DNA from: Actinomadura sp. KC06
Lineage (GTDB): Bacteria; Actinomycetota; Actinomycetes; Streptosporangiales; Streptosporangiaceae
Reading direction: 5' to 3'
DNA length: 64,000 nt
Assembly (NCBI RefSeq): GCF_004348735.1
Contig: NZ_SMKT01000028.1
Location: forward strand, 1 to 64,000
In this document: piece by piece, positions 16,331-26,732 of the stretch
Position numbering within the stretch: position 1 is the first letter of the stretch
How the letters are laid out: every line of letters starts with the position of its first letter
Made by a program: the position numbers and the translations under genes
The notes under the pieces: generated by a model
Database searches by the model: none
The model's input: only the letters and a program-made list of their open reading frames with translations
Told to the model about the DNA's origin: nothing

Positions 16331-18037
16331 TTGGATCCCCTCAAGGCTGACGACCCGCGCGCCGTCGGCGGATACGTGCTGTCCGCGCGGCTGGGCGGCG
16401 GCGGCATGGGCCAGGTGTACCTCGGCCGCTCCCCCGGCGGGCGGCCGGTGGCGGTGAAGCTCGTCCGCCCCGAGTACGGCGACGACCCGCTGTTCCGGCG
16501 CCGGTTCGCGGCCGAGGTCGAGGCGGCCCGCCGGGTCGGCGGGTTCTTCACCGCGCAGGTCGTCGACGCCGACCCGGACGCGGACCGGCCGTGGCTCGTC
16601 ACCGCCTACGTGCCGGGCCCGTCGCTGCAAGCGGCCGTGGACGAGCAGGGGCCGCTGCCCGCCCGCGCGGTGCGCGTCCTCGGGGCGGGCCTGGCGGAGG
16701 GGCTGACGGCCGTCCACTCCTGCGGGCTGGTGCACCGCGACCTCAAGCCCGGCAACGTGATCCTGGCCCCGGACGGGCCGCGGGTGATCGACTTCGGGAT
16801 CGTCCGGGCGCTGGAGAGCGCGTCCGGCACCGCGACCGGGGCGATCACCGGGACGGTCGCGTACATGTCGCCCGAGCAGGCCCGCGGGGACCGGGACATC
16901 GGGCCCGCCGCGGACGTGTTCGCGCTCGGGTCGGTGCTGGCGTTCGCGTCCACCGGCTCGGCCCCGTTCGGCCACGGCCAGGCCCAGGCGGTGCTGTACC
17001 GGATCGTCCGGGAGGAGCCCGACCTGGGCCGGGTCCCCGCCGAACTGCGCGACCTGGTCGCGGCGTGCCTGGCGAAGGACCCCGCGGACCGTCCCGCCCT
17101 GGCCGACGTGCTGGAGCGCTGCGCGGGCGCGGCGGGCGACGGCTGGCTGCCCCCGGCCGTCCTCGCGATGGCCACGGCGATGGGCCCGGGCGCGGGCGCC
17201 GCGCAGCCGACCGAGCACGACAACCCCGCCCCGCAGGGCCTGACGCGTCCAGGCGGCCTGCCTCCGGCGGGGCCGCCGCCGGGGCCGTACGAGCACCGTC
17301 CCGCGACCGCTCCCCTGTCTCCGCCGCCGCGCCGGTCCGGGTCGCGGGCCCGGTGGATTCTCGGCGGCGTCGCGTTCGCCGCCGGTCTGGCGCTGCTGGT
17401 GACCGGGGTCGTCCTGACGCTGATCCGGGACGGCGACAAAGGGTCGGGCCGGCCTTCCGCGTCGCCGTCCGCGACCCAGCAGAAGCAGCCGGTCTCGGCG
17501 GTGGCGGGGCGGTTCGACGACCCGCGGGCCGGGTTCTCCTACGCCCGCCTGGGCGCGCCGTGGGTGACGGCGGGAGGGGCCTGGACGAGACCCGGCATGT
17601 TCACCAGCGGCCAGATCTCTCCGCTGCCGCAGCGCAACGGCGACTCGACCTTCAACGCGACCTCGCTGGCCGGGCTGCCCAGGGCCGACGAGAACCGCGG
17701 CTACACCGGGCCCCAGGACCTCGGCGCCCTCGCGGCCCGGGTGAAGACCCGCGTCACCAAAGAGCTGTTCACCGCCGAGCACGTCGAGAGGCCGCTCAAG
17801 TCCGGTCCCCTCGACGTGGGTGGCGGGGGCAAGGCCTGGCTGGAGAAGGTGCGTTTCGACTTCCCGCAGGCCAAGGCCAACGGCTGGCCGGTCACCAGCG
17901 ACACGATGGCGCTTCTGATCGTCGACCGGAACCGGGGGGACGGCCGCCCGCCGGGGATCCTTCTGGTGTCCGTCCCGAGCGCCTTCGCCGCCCAGGGGGA
18001 CATGGACCAGATCCTCGCGTCCGTCAGCGTCCCCTGA
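16331..18037 (+). CDS. Eukaryotic-type Ser/Thr protein kinase, membrane anchored
   Basis: 568 residues. The kinase domain (about 14-265) has glycine loop LGGGGMGQVY, Lys43 in VAVK, HRDLKPGN with Asp137, DFG at 154-156 and the activation segment GTVAYMSPEQA. A Pro-rich cytoplasmic linker (about 290-338) leads to one membrane helix (341-365) and an extracytoplasmic domain of about 200 residues with no recognised fold. TTG at 16331 is chosen because GAAAGG precedes it and MDPLKADDPR matches family starts; no ATG/GTG fits. It could phosphorylate FHA proteins such as the GarA-like protein in this window, but that link is speculative. Confidence 0.88.
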   Translation: MDPLKADDPRAVGGYVLSARLGGGGMGQVYLGRSPGGRPVAVKLVRPEYGDDPLFRRRFAAEVEAARRVGGFFTAQVVDADPDADRPWLVTAYVPGPSLQAAVDEQGPLPARAVRVLGAGLAEGLTAVHSCGLVHRDLKPGNVILAPDGPRVIDFGIVRALESASGTATGAITGTVAYMSPEQARGDRDIGPAADVFALGSVLAFASTGSAPFGHGQAQAVLYRIVREEPDLGRVPAELRDLVAACLAKDPADRPALADVLERCAGAAGDGWLPPAVLAMATAMGPGAGAAQPTEHDNPAPQGLTRPGGLPPAGPPPGPYEHRPATAPLSPPPRRSGSRARWILGGVAFAAGLALLVTGVVLTLIRDGDKGSGRPSASPSATQQKQPVSAVAGRFDDPRAGFSYARLGAPWVTAGGAWTRPGMFTSGQISPLPQRNGDSTFNATSLAGLPRADENRGYTGPQDLGALAARVKTRVTKELFTAEHVERPLKSGPLDVGGGGKAWLEKVRFDFPQAKANGWPVTSDTMALLIVDRNRGDGRPPGILLVSVPSAFAAQGDMDQILASVSVP

Positions 18038-18047
18038 GGACCGGCCG

Positions 18048-19208
18048 CTACTGCGGGGTGACGACGTCCGCGACCGGGAGGACTGCGGTGACGACGAACC
18101 CGCCGCCGTCGCCGGGACCCGCGTCCAGGGTGCCGCCGACGCTCCGCGCCCGCTCGATCATCCCGAGGATCCCGAAGCCGCCCGGCGTCCCGCCGGACGG
18201 TCCCGTCCCGTCGTCGGCCACCCGCACGACGAGCCCGCCGCCGTCCCGGGACAGGGTCACCGCGACGCGCTCCGCCCCCGCGTGCTTGACGACGTTGGTC
18301 AGCGCCTCCTGGACGATCCGGTACGCCGCGACGCCGACCTCCGGCGGCAGGGGCCCCGCGTCCGCGTCGTCGAGGTCGACCTCGATCCCGGCGGCGCGCG
18401 CGGCCTGCGCGAGGTCGGCGATCCCGTCCGGGCCCGGCAGCCGCCCGGACGTCTCGACATCGGTCCCGCGCAGGACCTGCAGGGTGCCGCGCAGCTCCGT
18501 CCGGGCGTCCCGGCAGGTGTCGGCGATCGACGTGAGCGCCTCCGCCAGCTCCTTCCGGTCGAGCGGCCGGTCCCCGCGGACGAGGTGCGCCGCCGCCCCG
18601 GCCTGGACGCCGATGACCGTGATGCTGTGCGCGAGGAGGTCGTGCAGGTCGCGGGCGATCCGCAGCCGCTCCTCGGCGACGCGCCGCCGCGCCTCCTCCT
18701 CCCGCGTCCGCTCCGCCCGCTCGGCCCGCTCGGTGATCGTCGCCAGCCGCGCCCGGTGCACCCGCCACACCTGGACGGCGATCACGACGGAGATCACGGC
18801 CTCGATGACCGCGATCTGCTCGCGCAGGGACTTGCCGCCCGCCTGCAGCGCCATCCCGATCACGCACACGAACAGCAGGGCGCCCGCCACGGTGAGCACG
18901 CCCCGGACCCGGCGGCCGAGCACCGCGTACGCGAACAGCGCGATCACCTCGGCGGGCACCAGCGCGTGATGCTGGTACTGCGCCAGGTGGTACGGCAGCG
19001 CCAGCATCAGCAGGGCCACCAGCCCCGGCGTCGGCCACCGCCGCATCACCGCGAGCGGCGCGTGCGCGGCCACCAGCAGGAGAGTCCCGGCCGCGTCCAG
19101 GTCCCGGACGCCGGGCCACATCACCGCGACCGCGACCGCGACGCACGCCAGCAGCGCCGCGAACAGGGCGTCGCCCGGTGTCACACCGCGTCTGGGGGCC
19201 GTCAGCAC
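18048..19208 (-). CDS. NarL-class sensor histidine kinase without an adjacent regulator
   Basis: 386 residues. About six membrane helices fill the N-terminal 150 residues, then a short coiled coil. The HisKA_3 dimerisation region has RIARDLHDLLAHS, phosphoacceptor His189, and the HATPase has YRIVQEALTNVVKHAG, VADDGTG and GFGILGMIERA. Kinases of this class pair with LuxR/NarL-type regulators, normally encoded next door, but none is present. GTG at 19208 has GGAG 11 nt upstream; an upstream GTG at 19238 is possible. It converges on the Ser/Thr kinase gene with a 10-bp gap. Confidence 0.88.
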   Translation of the reverse strand: MLTAPRRGVTPGDALFAALLACVAVAVAVMWPGVRDLDAAGTLLLVAAHAPLAVMRRWPTPGLVALLMLALPYHLAQYQHHALVPAEVIALFAYAVLGRRVRGVLTVAGALLFVCVIGMALQAGGKSLREQIAVIEAVISVVIAVQVWRVHRARLATITERAERAERTREEEARRRVAEERLRIARDLHDLLAHSITVIGVQAGAAAHLVRGDRPLDRKELAEALTSIADTCRDARTELRGTLQVLRGTDVETSGRLPGPDGIADLAQAARAAGIEVDLDDADAGPLPPEVGVAAYRIVQEALTNVVKHAGAERVAVTLSRDGGGLVVRVADDGTGPSGGTPGGFGILGMIERARSVGGTLDAGPGDGGGFVVTAVLPVADVVTPQ

Positions 19209-19343
19209 GCGTCCATTTTCTCCGAACCCTCCGAACACCGCACACCGCCCCCGCGGGCTCTTCCACTCGACCTGCTGAACGGCCGGGATGAAGGGGGTCG
19301 TCCCGCCCTATAGTTCTGCAAACTCCATCACGAAGGGCTGACC

Positions 19344-20435
19344 GTGTCCGTCCCTCCCCCGACCCGCTCCCTGCCGGACCTCCGGATCACGCTCGGCCGG
19401 GGCGCCTACCGATGGCCGTTCCGGGTGGGCCTCGCCGCACTCGCGGTCGGCCTGCTCGTCTCGCTGTCCACGCGCACCGGCGGCAGCGCGGCGTGGGAGT
19501 CCGGGGACGCCCGCCGGGTCATCGCCGTCTACGGCGGCGGCGGGGCGCTCATCGCCCTGGCCGCGATCATCTGGGCCCTGGTGATCTTCCGTAACCGCCT
19601 GGTCGTGACCGTTGGGGAGAAGGGGCTCGTCCTGCGCCGCGCCAAGAGGCAGGCGGTCATCCCGGCGGACGCCGTGCGCGCGGTCGGCATCGTCTGGCCG
19701 GTCTCCGACCCCGTCTTGACGGTCTGGTTCGACACCGAGGCGGCACCGGACGTCAGCGCTCTTGCGAAGGTCGACGGCGACGCGGCCACGCTGCACCGGG
19801 ACCGGACGCTCCCCGCCGGGTGGCTTCCGGCCGTGCGCGCCGCCGCGACCGAGAGCCTCGGCGCGTCCTGGCGCGTCCTCGACGACAAGGGCGAAGAGGT
19901 CGAGCGGCCCCGGGCGGACGCGCTGTCCAAGGCCGACCGCCTCCTGGTAGACGGCACCGGCCGCTATCGCGACCAGGGCGGCGGCGCGCTCATCGCCGTC
20001 GCCTGCGGGCGGCTCGCCAGGCGCGGGCCCGGCCCGGCCCGCTTCCGCCGCAACCCCGACCGGGGCCGCCGGACGATCGTGCTGCGCGACCCCCACGCGG
20101 GCAGGCTGCTCGCCTTCAAGAAGACGTCCCGGCTGACGGGCGGGGGCCGCATGCGGGTGTTCGACGCGGACGGCCGGCACATCGGCACGGTCAACGGCCT
20201 GCGGGAGCCGTCCTTCCACTCGGCCGGAGGGACGCTCCTCGGCACCACCCGGCGGCACGGCGACCGCCACGTCGTCACCGGCGTGGACGGGCGCGAGTCC
20301 GCGTCGCTGAGGACGAAGACCGGCGCCGACGACAGCCGCATGTGGCTGGAGCGCTCGCGGTCCGCCCCGGACCAGCTGCGCACCCTCACCCTGGCGCTGC
20401 CGATGGTGGTGCGGCTCGCGCGCCAGTCCTCCTGA
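19344..20435 (+). CDS. Two-helix membrane protein of unknown function
   Basis: 363 residues, family not recognised. Two membrane helices (about 30-46 and 68-84) are followed by a PH-like beta-rich stretch (NRLVVTVGEKGLVLRRAKRQ) and a long soluble Arg/Gly-rich region with a tubby/scramblase-like feel (RMRVFDADGRHIGTV), which is only an impression. GTG at 19344 has AAGGG 7 nt upstream. It is divergent from the orphan histidine kinase (135 bp between starts) and followed by the thiC riboswitch, and no functional link to either is apparent. Confidence 0.65.
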   Translation: MSVPPPTRSLPDLRITLGRGAYRWPFRVGLAALAVGLLVSLSTRTGGSAAWESGDARRVIAVYGGGGALIALAAIIWALVIFRNRLVVTVGEKGLVLRRAKRQAVIPADAVRAVGIVWPVSDPVLTVWFDTEAAPDVSALAKVDGDAATLHRDRTLPAGWLPAVRAAATESLGASWRVLDDKGEEVERPRADALSKADRLLVDGTGRYRDQGGGALIAVACGRLARRGPGPARFRRNPDRGRRTIVLRDPHAGRLLAFKKTSRLTGGGRMRVFDADGRHIGTVNGLREPSFHSAGGTLLGTTRRHGDRHVVTGVDGRESASLRTKTGADDSRMWLERSRSAPDQLRTLTLALPMVVRLARQSS

Positions 20436-20514
20436 CACCGCCCGCCGACGCGGCCTTATCCCATGGACGGCGGTTGCCGCAACGGGGGTGGGCCGGGTTA
20501 GCGTCGAGCACGAC

Positions 20515-22355
<1,841 letters not shown>

Positions 22356-22370
22356 CGCGGTCCCGTGCGA

Positions 22371-22403
22371 CGACGGGAGGCCCGCCGCGGCGGGCCTCCT
22401 CGT
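22371..22403 (+). terminator. Terminator after thiC
   Basis: A long GC-rich hairpin begins 16 nt after the thiC stop. The core GAGGCCCGCC pairs with GGCGGGCCTC across a 2-nt centre, with GACG/CGTC pairing outside. Confidence 0.75.
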
Positions 22404-22528
22404 CACTCGCAGAGGTCGCCGCCTCGCCGCGGACGGCGCGCGGCTAAGATCGAGGGACCGTTCCAAAGCCGCGGATCCCCCGGATCGCCGCGGGCCCGCC
22501 GACCCGCCGGGAAGGACCGACGACTCAG

Positions 22529-23128
22529 GTGACCAGCGACGATATTCCGAGGCCCGGCCCGCCTCGGGCGGTGCGCGCCGACGTCCGCCGCAACCGCGCC
22601 CGGCTGCTCGCCGCGGCCGGGGAGATGTTCGAGCGGGACGGGGCAGGCGCCTCCCTGGAGGGCGTCGCACGGCTCGCGGGCGTCGGCATCGGGACGCTCT
22701 ACCGGCACTTCCCGACGCGCCAGGACCTCCTGGAGGCGCTGCTCGCCGACGTCTACGACGGGCTGGCCGCGACGGGGCGCGAGCTCCTCGTCTCCCCCGC
22801 GCCCGGCGAGGCGCTCACGACGTGGCTGCGCGCGTTCATCGTGCGGATCACAGCGTTCCCCGGAATGGCGGCGGCGGCCGTGGTGTCACTGCGAGACGAG
22901 CGGCCCGAGCCGTCCGGGCCGCGCCGGGCGGTGCGCGACGCGGGCGAGGCGCTGTTCCGGCGCGCGCAGGACGCCGGGGACGTGGCCGCGGACGCCGTGT
23001 TCGCCGACGCGCTCAGGCTCGCGGGCGCGATCGCGATGGTCACCGAGCGCGACCCGCAGGCGGCCGACCGGCTGCTGGCCCTCGCCGCCACCGGCCTGGC
23101 CCCCGGCAAGAGCGCCCGCGGCGACTAG
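22529..23128 (+). CDS. TetR-family transcriptional regulator
   Basis: 199 residues. The N-terminal HTH is RRNRARLLAAAGEMF and LEGVARLAGVGIGTLYRHFPTRQDLLEALL (about 20-70). The variable ligand domain has no recognisable ligand family. GTG at 22529 is preceded by GGAAGG. The target is not obvious: the neighbours are thiC, which has its own riboswitch, and a convergent metallophosphoesterase. Autoregulation or a remote target is likely. Confidence 0.88.
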   Translation: MTSDDIPRPGPPRAVRADVRRNRARLLAAAGEMFERDGAGASLEGVARLAGVGIGTLYRHFPTRQDLLEALLADVYDGLAATGRELLVSPAPGEALTTWLRAFIVRITAFPGMAAAAVVSLRDERPEPSGPRRAVRDAGEALFRRAQDAGDVAADAVFADALRLAGAIAMVTERDPQAADRLLALAATGLAPGKSARGD

Positions 23129-23137
23129 GCCGTCCGG

Positions 23138-23170
23138 GGGCGTCAGGGCGTCAGGGCGTCAGGGGCGTCG
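23138..23170. repeat. 8-bp tandem repeat between convergent genes
   Basis: GGGCGTCA occurs three times without gaps (23138-23161), followed by a near copy, GGGCGTCG (23163-23170). The array lies between the TetR stop and the metallophosphoesterase stop. Confidence 0.8.
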
Positions 23171-23188
23171 GGGCGAGGACCCACTCGG

Positions 23189-24028
23189 TCAGGTGGTCTC
23201 CGGTACGGGCAGGATGCGGCGGGGGCCGCGCGGCGCGCCGCCCTCCCGCTTGCGCCATTCGCGGGGGTAGCCGACCGACACCTCGATGTGCGGGACGTCG
23301 CCGGTCCAGATCGTCCGGGGGATGTGGAGGTGCCCGTAGACGACCGACACCGCGCCGAACCGGGTGTGCCAGTCGGCGGTCCGCTCGGTGCCGCACCACT
23401 GGGCGAACTCCGGGTACCACAGCACGCGGGTGGGTTCGCGGACGAGCGGCCAGTGGTTGACCAGCACCGTCCGCGTCCCGGGTTCGAGGGCCGACAGGCG
23501 CTTCTCGGTGTAGGCGAGGCGCGCGTCGCACCAGGCGTCGCGCGTGGGGTGCGGGTCCGGGTGCAGGTAGACCTCGTCGGTGCAGACGACGCCCGCCTCC
23601 TGCGCGACCCTCAGGGCCTCTTCCTTGCTGGACGTCCCCTCCGGCCGGAACGTGTAGTCGTACAGGAGGAACAGCGGCGCGATCGTGACGGGGCCGCCGT
23701 CGCCGTCCCACACGGGGTACGGGTCCTCGGGGGTCAGCACGCCGATGCTGCGGCACATGTCGACGAGCGCGCGATAGCGGGCCTCGCCGCGCAGCTGCAC
23801 CGGGTCGTTCTTGACGGTCCAGAGTTCGTGGTTGCCGGGCGTCCAGATGACGGTGGCGTAGCGTTCGCGCAGAGTTCTGAGCGTCCACTCGACGTCGGAG
23901 ACGTATTCCGCGACGTCGCCGGCCACGATCAGCCAGTCGTCGCCGGACGCGGGCCACAGCCCCTCGACGAACTCGCGGTTCTCGGCGAACCCGACGTGCA
24001 AGTCGCTGATGGCGTGGACACTGCTCAT
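23189..24028 (-). CDS. Calcineurin-like metallophosphoesterase
   Basis: 279 residues with the full two-metal motif set: SDLHVG (8-13), IVAGDVAEY, TPGNHELW, VNHWPL and VYGHLHIPR. No signal peptide or membrane helix is seen, so it is cytoplasmic. The substrate is unknown; relatives act on nucleotides, cyclic nucleotides or phosphoproteins. ATG at 24028 is the first Met before the motif-I strand. A TACGAT -10-like element (24035-24040) lies 6 nt upstream, suggesting a leaderless message. The ArsR-type regulator gene lies 29 bp upstream on the same strand. Confidence 0.9.
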   Translation of the reverse strand: MSSVHAISDLHVGFAENREFVEGLWPASGDDWLIVAGDVAEYVSDVEWTLRTLRERYATVIWTPGNHELWTVKNDPVQLRGEARYRALVDMCRSIGVLTPEDPYPVWDGDGGPVTIAPLFLLYDYTFRPEGTSSKEEALRVAQEAGVVCTDEVYLHPDPHPTRDAWCDARLAYTEKRLSALEPGTRTVLVNHWPLVREPTRVLWYPEFAQWCGTERTADWHTRFGAVSVVYGHLHIPRTIWTGDVPHIEVSVGYPREWRKREGGAPRGPRRILPVPETT

Positions 24029-24057
24029 CCAAAGATCGTAGGCCGTCGCGCGCGGGC

Positions 24058-24624
24058 TCAGTCCCCGTCGGCGGGAAGCGTGAAGAGCCGGATGTGCACC
24101 GGGCGGGCGCCCGGCGGCGCGTCCTCTCGGCGGTGGCCGTGCTCGTGCAGGAGCCGGATGTAGGCCTCGAAGAACTCGGCGAGGCCCTCCTCGGTCATGT
24201 GCGCGAAGCCGCGCGACAGCAGCGCCCAGGCGCGGTCGCGCTCGTACTCGGCGGGCAGGCGGCGGAACAGCTCCAGGTCCTCGGCGTGCCCGACGCGGAT
24301 CAGCTCGTCCAGGACGGCCCGGTCCTCCGGGGCGACGGTCTCCGGGGCGGGCAGCCGCAGGTCGCGCGGGGTCTCGGCGGGGCGCCACCAGCGCTCCCGC
24401 CCGGCGGACCGCTCGGGGATCTCCTCGATGAACCCGTACTTCTCCAGCTGCCGCAGGTGGTAGCTGGTCGTGCCGGTGTTGGCGCCGAGCACCTCGCCGA
24501 TCGTGGTGGACGTCGCCGGGCCGTGCGCGCGCAGCCGGTGCAGGATCCGGCGGCGCAGCGGATGGCTCAGCGCCTTGATCCGTCCCGGGTCGTCCAGGAT
24601 GACGGGCTCCGCATCGTCCTTCAT
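24058..24624 (-). CDS. ArsR-family winged-helix regulator
   Basis: 188 residues. The N-terminal wHTH is RIKALSHPLRRRILHRLRAHGP followed by GANTGTTSYHLRQLEKYGFIEE (about 12-70), and the winged helix ends in ERWWRP. The C-terminal half is an acidic helical domain without metal-binding cysteines, so this is the organic-effector or dimer-only branch of the family. ATG at 24624 has no ribosome site but a TAGACT element 7 nt upstream, which fits a leaderless message. It is divergent from a secreted/membrane hydrolase and probably represses both through repeats in the 79-bp gap. Confidence 0.85.
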   Translation of the reverse strand: MKDDAEPVILDDPGRIKALSHPLRRRILHRLRAHGPATSTTIGEVLGANTGTTSYHLRQLEKYGFIEEIPERSAGRERWWRPAETPRDLRLPAPETVAPEDRAVLDELIRVGHAEDLELFRRLPAEYERDRAWALLSRGFAHMTEEGLAEFFEAYIRLLHEHGHRREDAPPGARPVHIRLFTLPADGD

Positions 24625-24631
24625 GAGGAGC

Positions 24632-24696
24632 AGTCTAGTACTACAGAGGTATCTTTGCAGAGAACTCTTTGCAGAGCTTTCTCTGCAATCTACGGT
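24632..24696. promoter_or_regulatory. Shared divergent promoter with 14-bp-spaced repeats
   Basis: CAGAG occurs at 24644, 24658 and 24672, exactly 14 bp apart, the last two within TTTGCAGAG. An inverted CTCTGCAA at 24681-24688 forms the perfect dyad TTGCAGAG-CTTT-CTCTGCAA. Minus-strand TAGACT (24632-24637) and plus-strand TACGGT (24691-24696) each lie 7 nt from the ATG they serve, and TTTGCA at 24668-24673 is a -35 for the latter with 17-bp spacing. Confidence 0.6.
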
Positions 24697-24703
24697 GCTC
24701 GGT

Positions 24704-26119
24704 ATGAAGAGAGCAATCACGGTCGCGCTGGCACTCGTCGTCTGCGCCCTGCTGGGCAGCGCCCCGGCCTCGGCGTCCGGTCCGATTCCGGCGCCGCCGG
24801 GGCTGACCTCCGCCGATGTGAGCTTCAAGGGGTTCGGCGGCCTCACCCTCCACGGCACGGTGCTGGCGCCGGCGAAGGCCGCCCGGCCGGTGCCGGGTGT
24901 GGTGCTCGTCACCGGGTCCGGTGCGGGCGTGCCGCGCGAGCATCTGCTGACGGAGGCGACGGAGTTCGCGCGGCGGGGCCTCGCCGTCCTGATCTACGAC
25001 AAGAGGTCCGAGGGCTACTCGAACTTCCGCCGCTCCTACTCCGAACTCGCGGACGACGCGCTCGGGGCCGTGGGCGCGCTGCGCGCCCGTCCCGGCGTGG
25101 ATCCCGCGAAGGTCGGGCTGTGGGGGCTCAGCGAGGGCGGCTGGGTGGCGCCGCTCGCCGCGTCCCGGTCGGCGGACGTCGCGTTCGTGATCGTCGTCGG
25201 GGGCAACGCCATGACGCCGATGCGGCAGCAGGTCTGGAACGAGACGTCCGCGCTGCGCCGGGCGGGCGTCTCCGGCTCGCTCATCGACCACGGCAAGCGC
25301 AACTTCGCGCGGTTCGGAGCGGACGCGGGCCTGTTCGCCGAGGCGTTCTTCGACGCGCAGGGCGTTCTGGAACGGGTCCGGCAGCCGCTGCTCGGCGTGT
25401 GGGGCGGACGCGACCTCCAGACCCCGCCCGAGGACAACCCGCCGCTGTTCGCGCAGGCTCTCCGTCGCGGCGGAAACACCCGTTACACGTTCCGCTTCTT
25501 CGCGGACGCCGACCACGCCGCGCACACCACCCCGGACGGCGGCGTCACGCGCGGCGAGGCGCTCGCTCCCGGATACGCCGACCTCGTCGGCACCTGGGTC
25601 CGCGACGTGACGAGCGGACGGCCGCCGGTCGCCGACGCCGCGACGCCGACCGAGCAGGACTACGCGAGCGTGGAGATCTCGCCGTCGCCGTGGTGGGCGT
25701 CGTGGTGGATGCAGCTCGCGGCGTTCGCGCTGTTCATCGTCGCGTTCACGGCCTATCCGCTGGTGGCGCTGGTGCGGCGGCTCCGCGGGCGGGCGGTGCG
25801 TCCGGTGAGCCGGTGGGCGCGGCTGCTCGCCGGAGCGGGGCTGACCTCGGCGGTCGGCCTGCTCTTCTACATCTTCTATCTCATGGCCGCCGGACGGACG
25901 CCGGACCCGGGACCCGTCCTGGCGGGCAGGCCGCTGCCGTGGCTGGTGCTCCAGGCGCTCGCCGTCGCGGCCGTCGCGGCCGGGATCGCGACGGCGGTGG
26001 CATGGCGGCGGGACGCCGCGACCGTCCCGGCGGGCGAGCGCGTACGGCTGGGGCTGCTGGTCACGGCGGGCGTGGTGTTCGTCCCTTGGGCGGTCTACTG
26101 GGGACTGCTCGTTCCCTAG
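24704..26119 (+). CDS. Alpha/beta hydrolase with signal peptide and C-terminal membrane domain
   Basis: 471 residues. An N-terminal signal segment ends near ASA/S (about 25). The alpha/beta-hydrolase domain (about 35-310) has nucleophile motif GLSEGG, oxyanion HGT-like strand, acid-loop LLGVWGGRDLQTP and a final DADHAAH. Three or four C-terminal membrane helices (about 340-470) follow, an unusual addition. The hydrolase part resembles BAAT/dienelactone-hydrolase-type esterases; the substrate is unknown. The catalytic domain probably faces outward, anchored by the C-terminal helices. The start has no ribosome site and appears leaderless. It is divergent from, and presumably repressed by, the ArsR protein. 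Confidence 0.82.
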   Translation: MKRAITVALALVVCALLGSAPASASGPIPAPPGLTSADVSFKGFGGLTLHGTVLAPAKAARPVPGVVLVTGSGAGVPREHLLTEATEFARRGLAVLIYDKRSEGYSNFRRSYSELADDALGAVGALRARPGVDPAKVGLWGLSEGGWVAPLAASRSADVAFVIVVGGNAMTPMRQQVWNETSALRRAGVSGSLIDHGKRNFARFGADAGLFAEAFFDAQGVLERVRQPLLGVWGGRDLQTPPEDNPPLFAQALRRGGNTRYTFRFFADADHAAHTTPDGGVTRGEALAPGYADLVGTWVRDVTSGRPPVADAATPTEQDYASVEISPSPWWASWWMQLAAFALFIVAFTAYPLVALVRRLRGRAVRPVSRWARLLAGAGLTSAVGLLFYIFYLMAAGRTPDPGPVLAGRPLPWLVLQALAVAAVAAGIATAVAWRRDAATVPAGERVRLGLLVTAGVVFVPWAVYWGLLVP

Positions 26120-26140
26120 CGCGGGACGGGCGGAACGACA

Positions 26141-26178
26141 ACGCGGCCCCGCTCCGGGTGGAGCGCGGGCCGCGTTTC
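26141..26178 (+). terminator. Strong terminator after the hydrolase gene
   Basis: ACGCGGCCC-C-GCTCC pairs with GGAGC-G-GGGCCGCGT across a GGGT loop and is followed by TTTCCTT. It serves the hydrolase transcript and may also stop the convergent DUF1772 transcript. Confidence 0.8.
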
Positions 26179-26194
26179 CTTGGTGCGTTCGGTG

Positions 26195-26698
26195 TCAGTT
26201 GTTCTTGCCCCAGTGGTAGACGCCGAGGCTCATCGCCAGGAGGCTCGCCCAGCTGAACACGGTGCGGACGGTGTTCCAGGTCGTCCAGCGGCCGGAGTGG
26301 TCCGACCAGATCTTCGCCGCCTCGGACGCGTCCTGCGGGATCGACACCGCCTCCAGGGCCTTGTTCATCGGGATGTTGACCGCGATGGTCGGGACGAACG
26401 CGCCCACGAAGTACACGCCCGCCGCGACGAAGAACAGGACGGCCGCCGAGTTCTCGTCGAGCGTCAGCAGCAGCACCCCGGCCGCGATCGCCGCCACCGG
26501 GAGCAGCACGAACATGGAGATGAACAGCGGGTTCTGGATCTTCTGGTCCATGCCCTTGAAGGCGTCGATCGCCGAGGCGGGCCGCGCGGCGTCCAGGCCC
26601 GGCATCACGCTGGTGGAGAAGCCGAAGAACGTCCCGGCCATGCCGGCGGCCATGATGATGGCGAGGGTCGCCGCGACGGCGGCGAGTGCGGATTGCAT
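26195..26698 (-). CDS. DUF1772 four-helix membrane protein
   Basis: 167 residues with four membrane helices (about 5-28, 57-79, 84-105 and 140-158). Family features are FFGFSTSVMPGL near the N-terminus, VNIPMN in the middle and WSDHSGRWTTWNTVRT before the last helix. DUF1772 includes anthrone-oxygenase-type noncatalytic or oxygenase-like proteins, but most members have no known role. It lies 34 bp after the NmrA-family gene, on the same strand, and probably shares its transcript. Confidence 0.85.
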   Translation of the reverse strand: MQSALAAVAATLAIIMAAGMAGTFFGFSTSVMPGLDAARPASAIDAFKGMDQKIQNPLFISMFVLLPVAAIAAGVLLLTLDENSAAVLFFVAAGVYFVGAFVPTIAVNIPMNKALEAVSIPQDASEAAKIWSDHSGRWTTWNTVRTVFSWASLLAMSLGVYHWGKNN

Positions 26699-26732
26699 CG
26701 TCGTGCTCCATTTCTTCTCAAGCTGCGGATGG

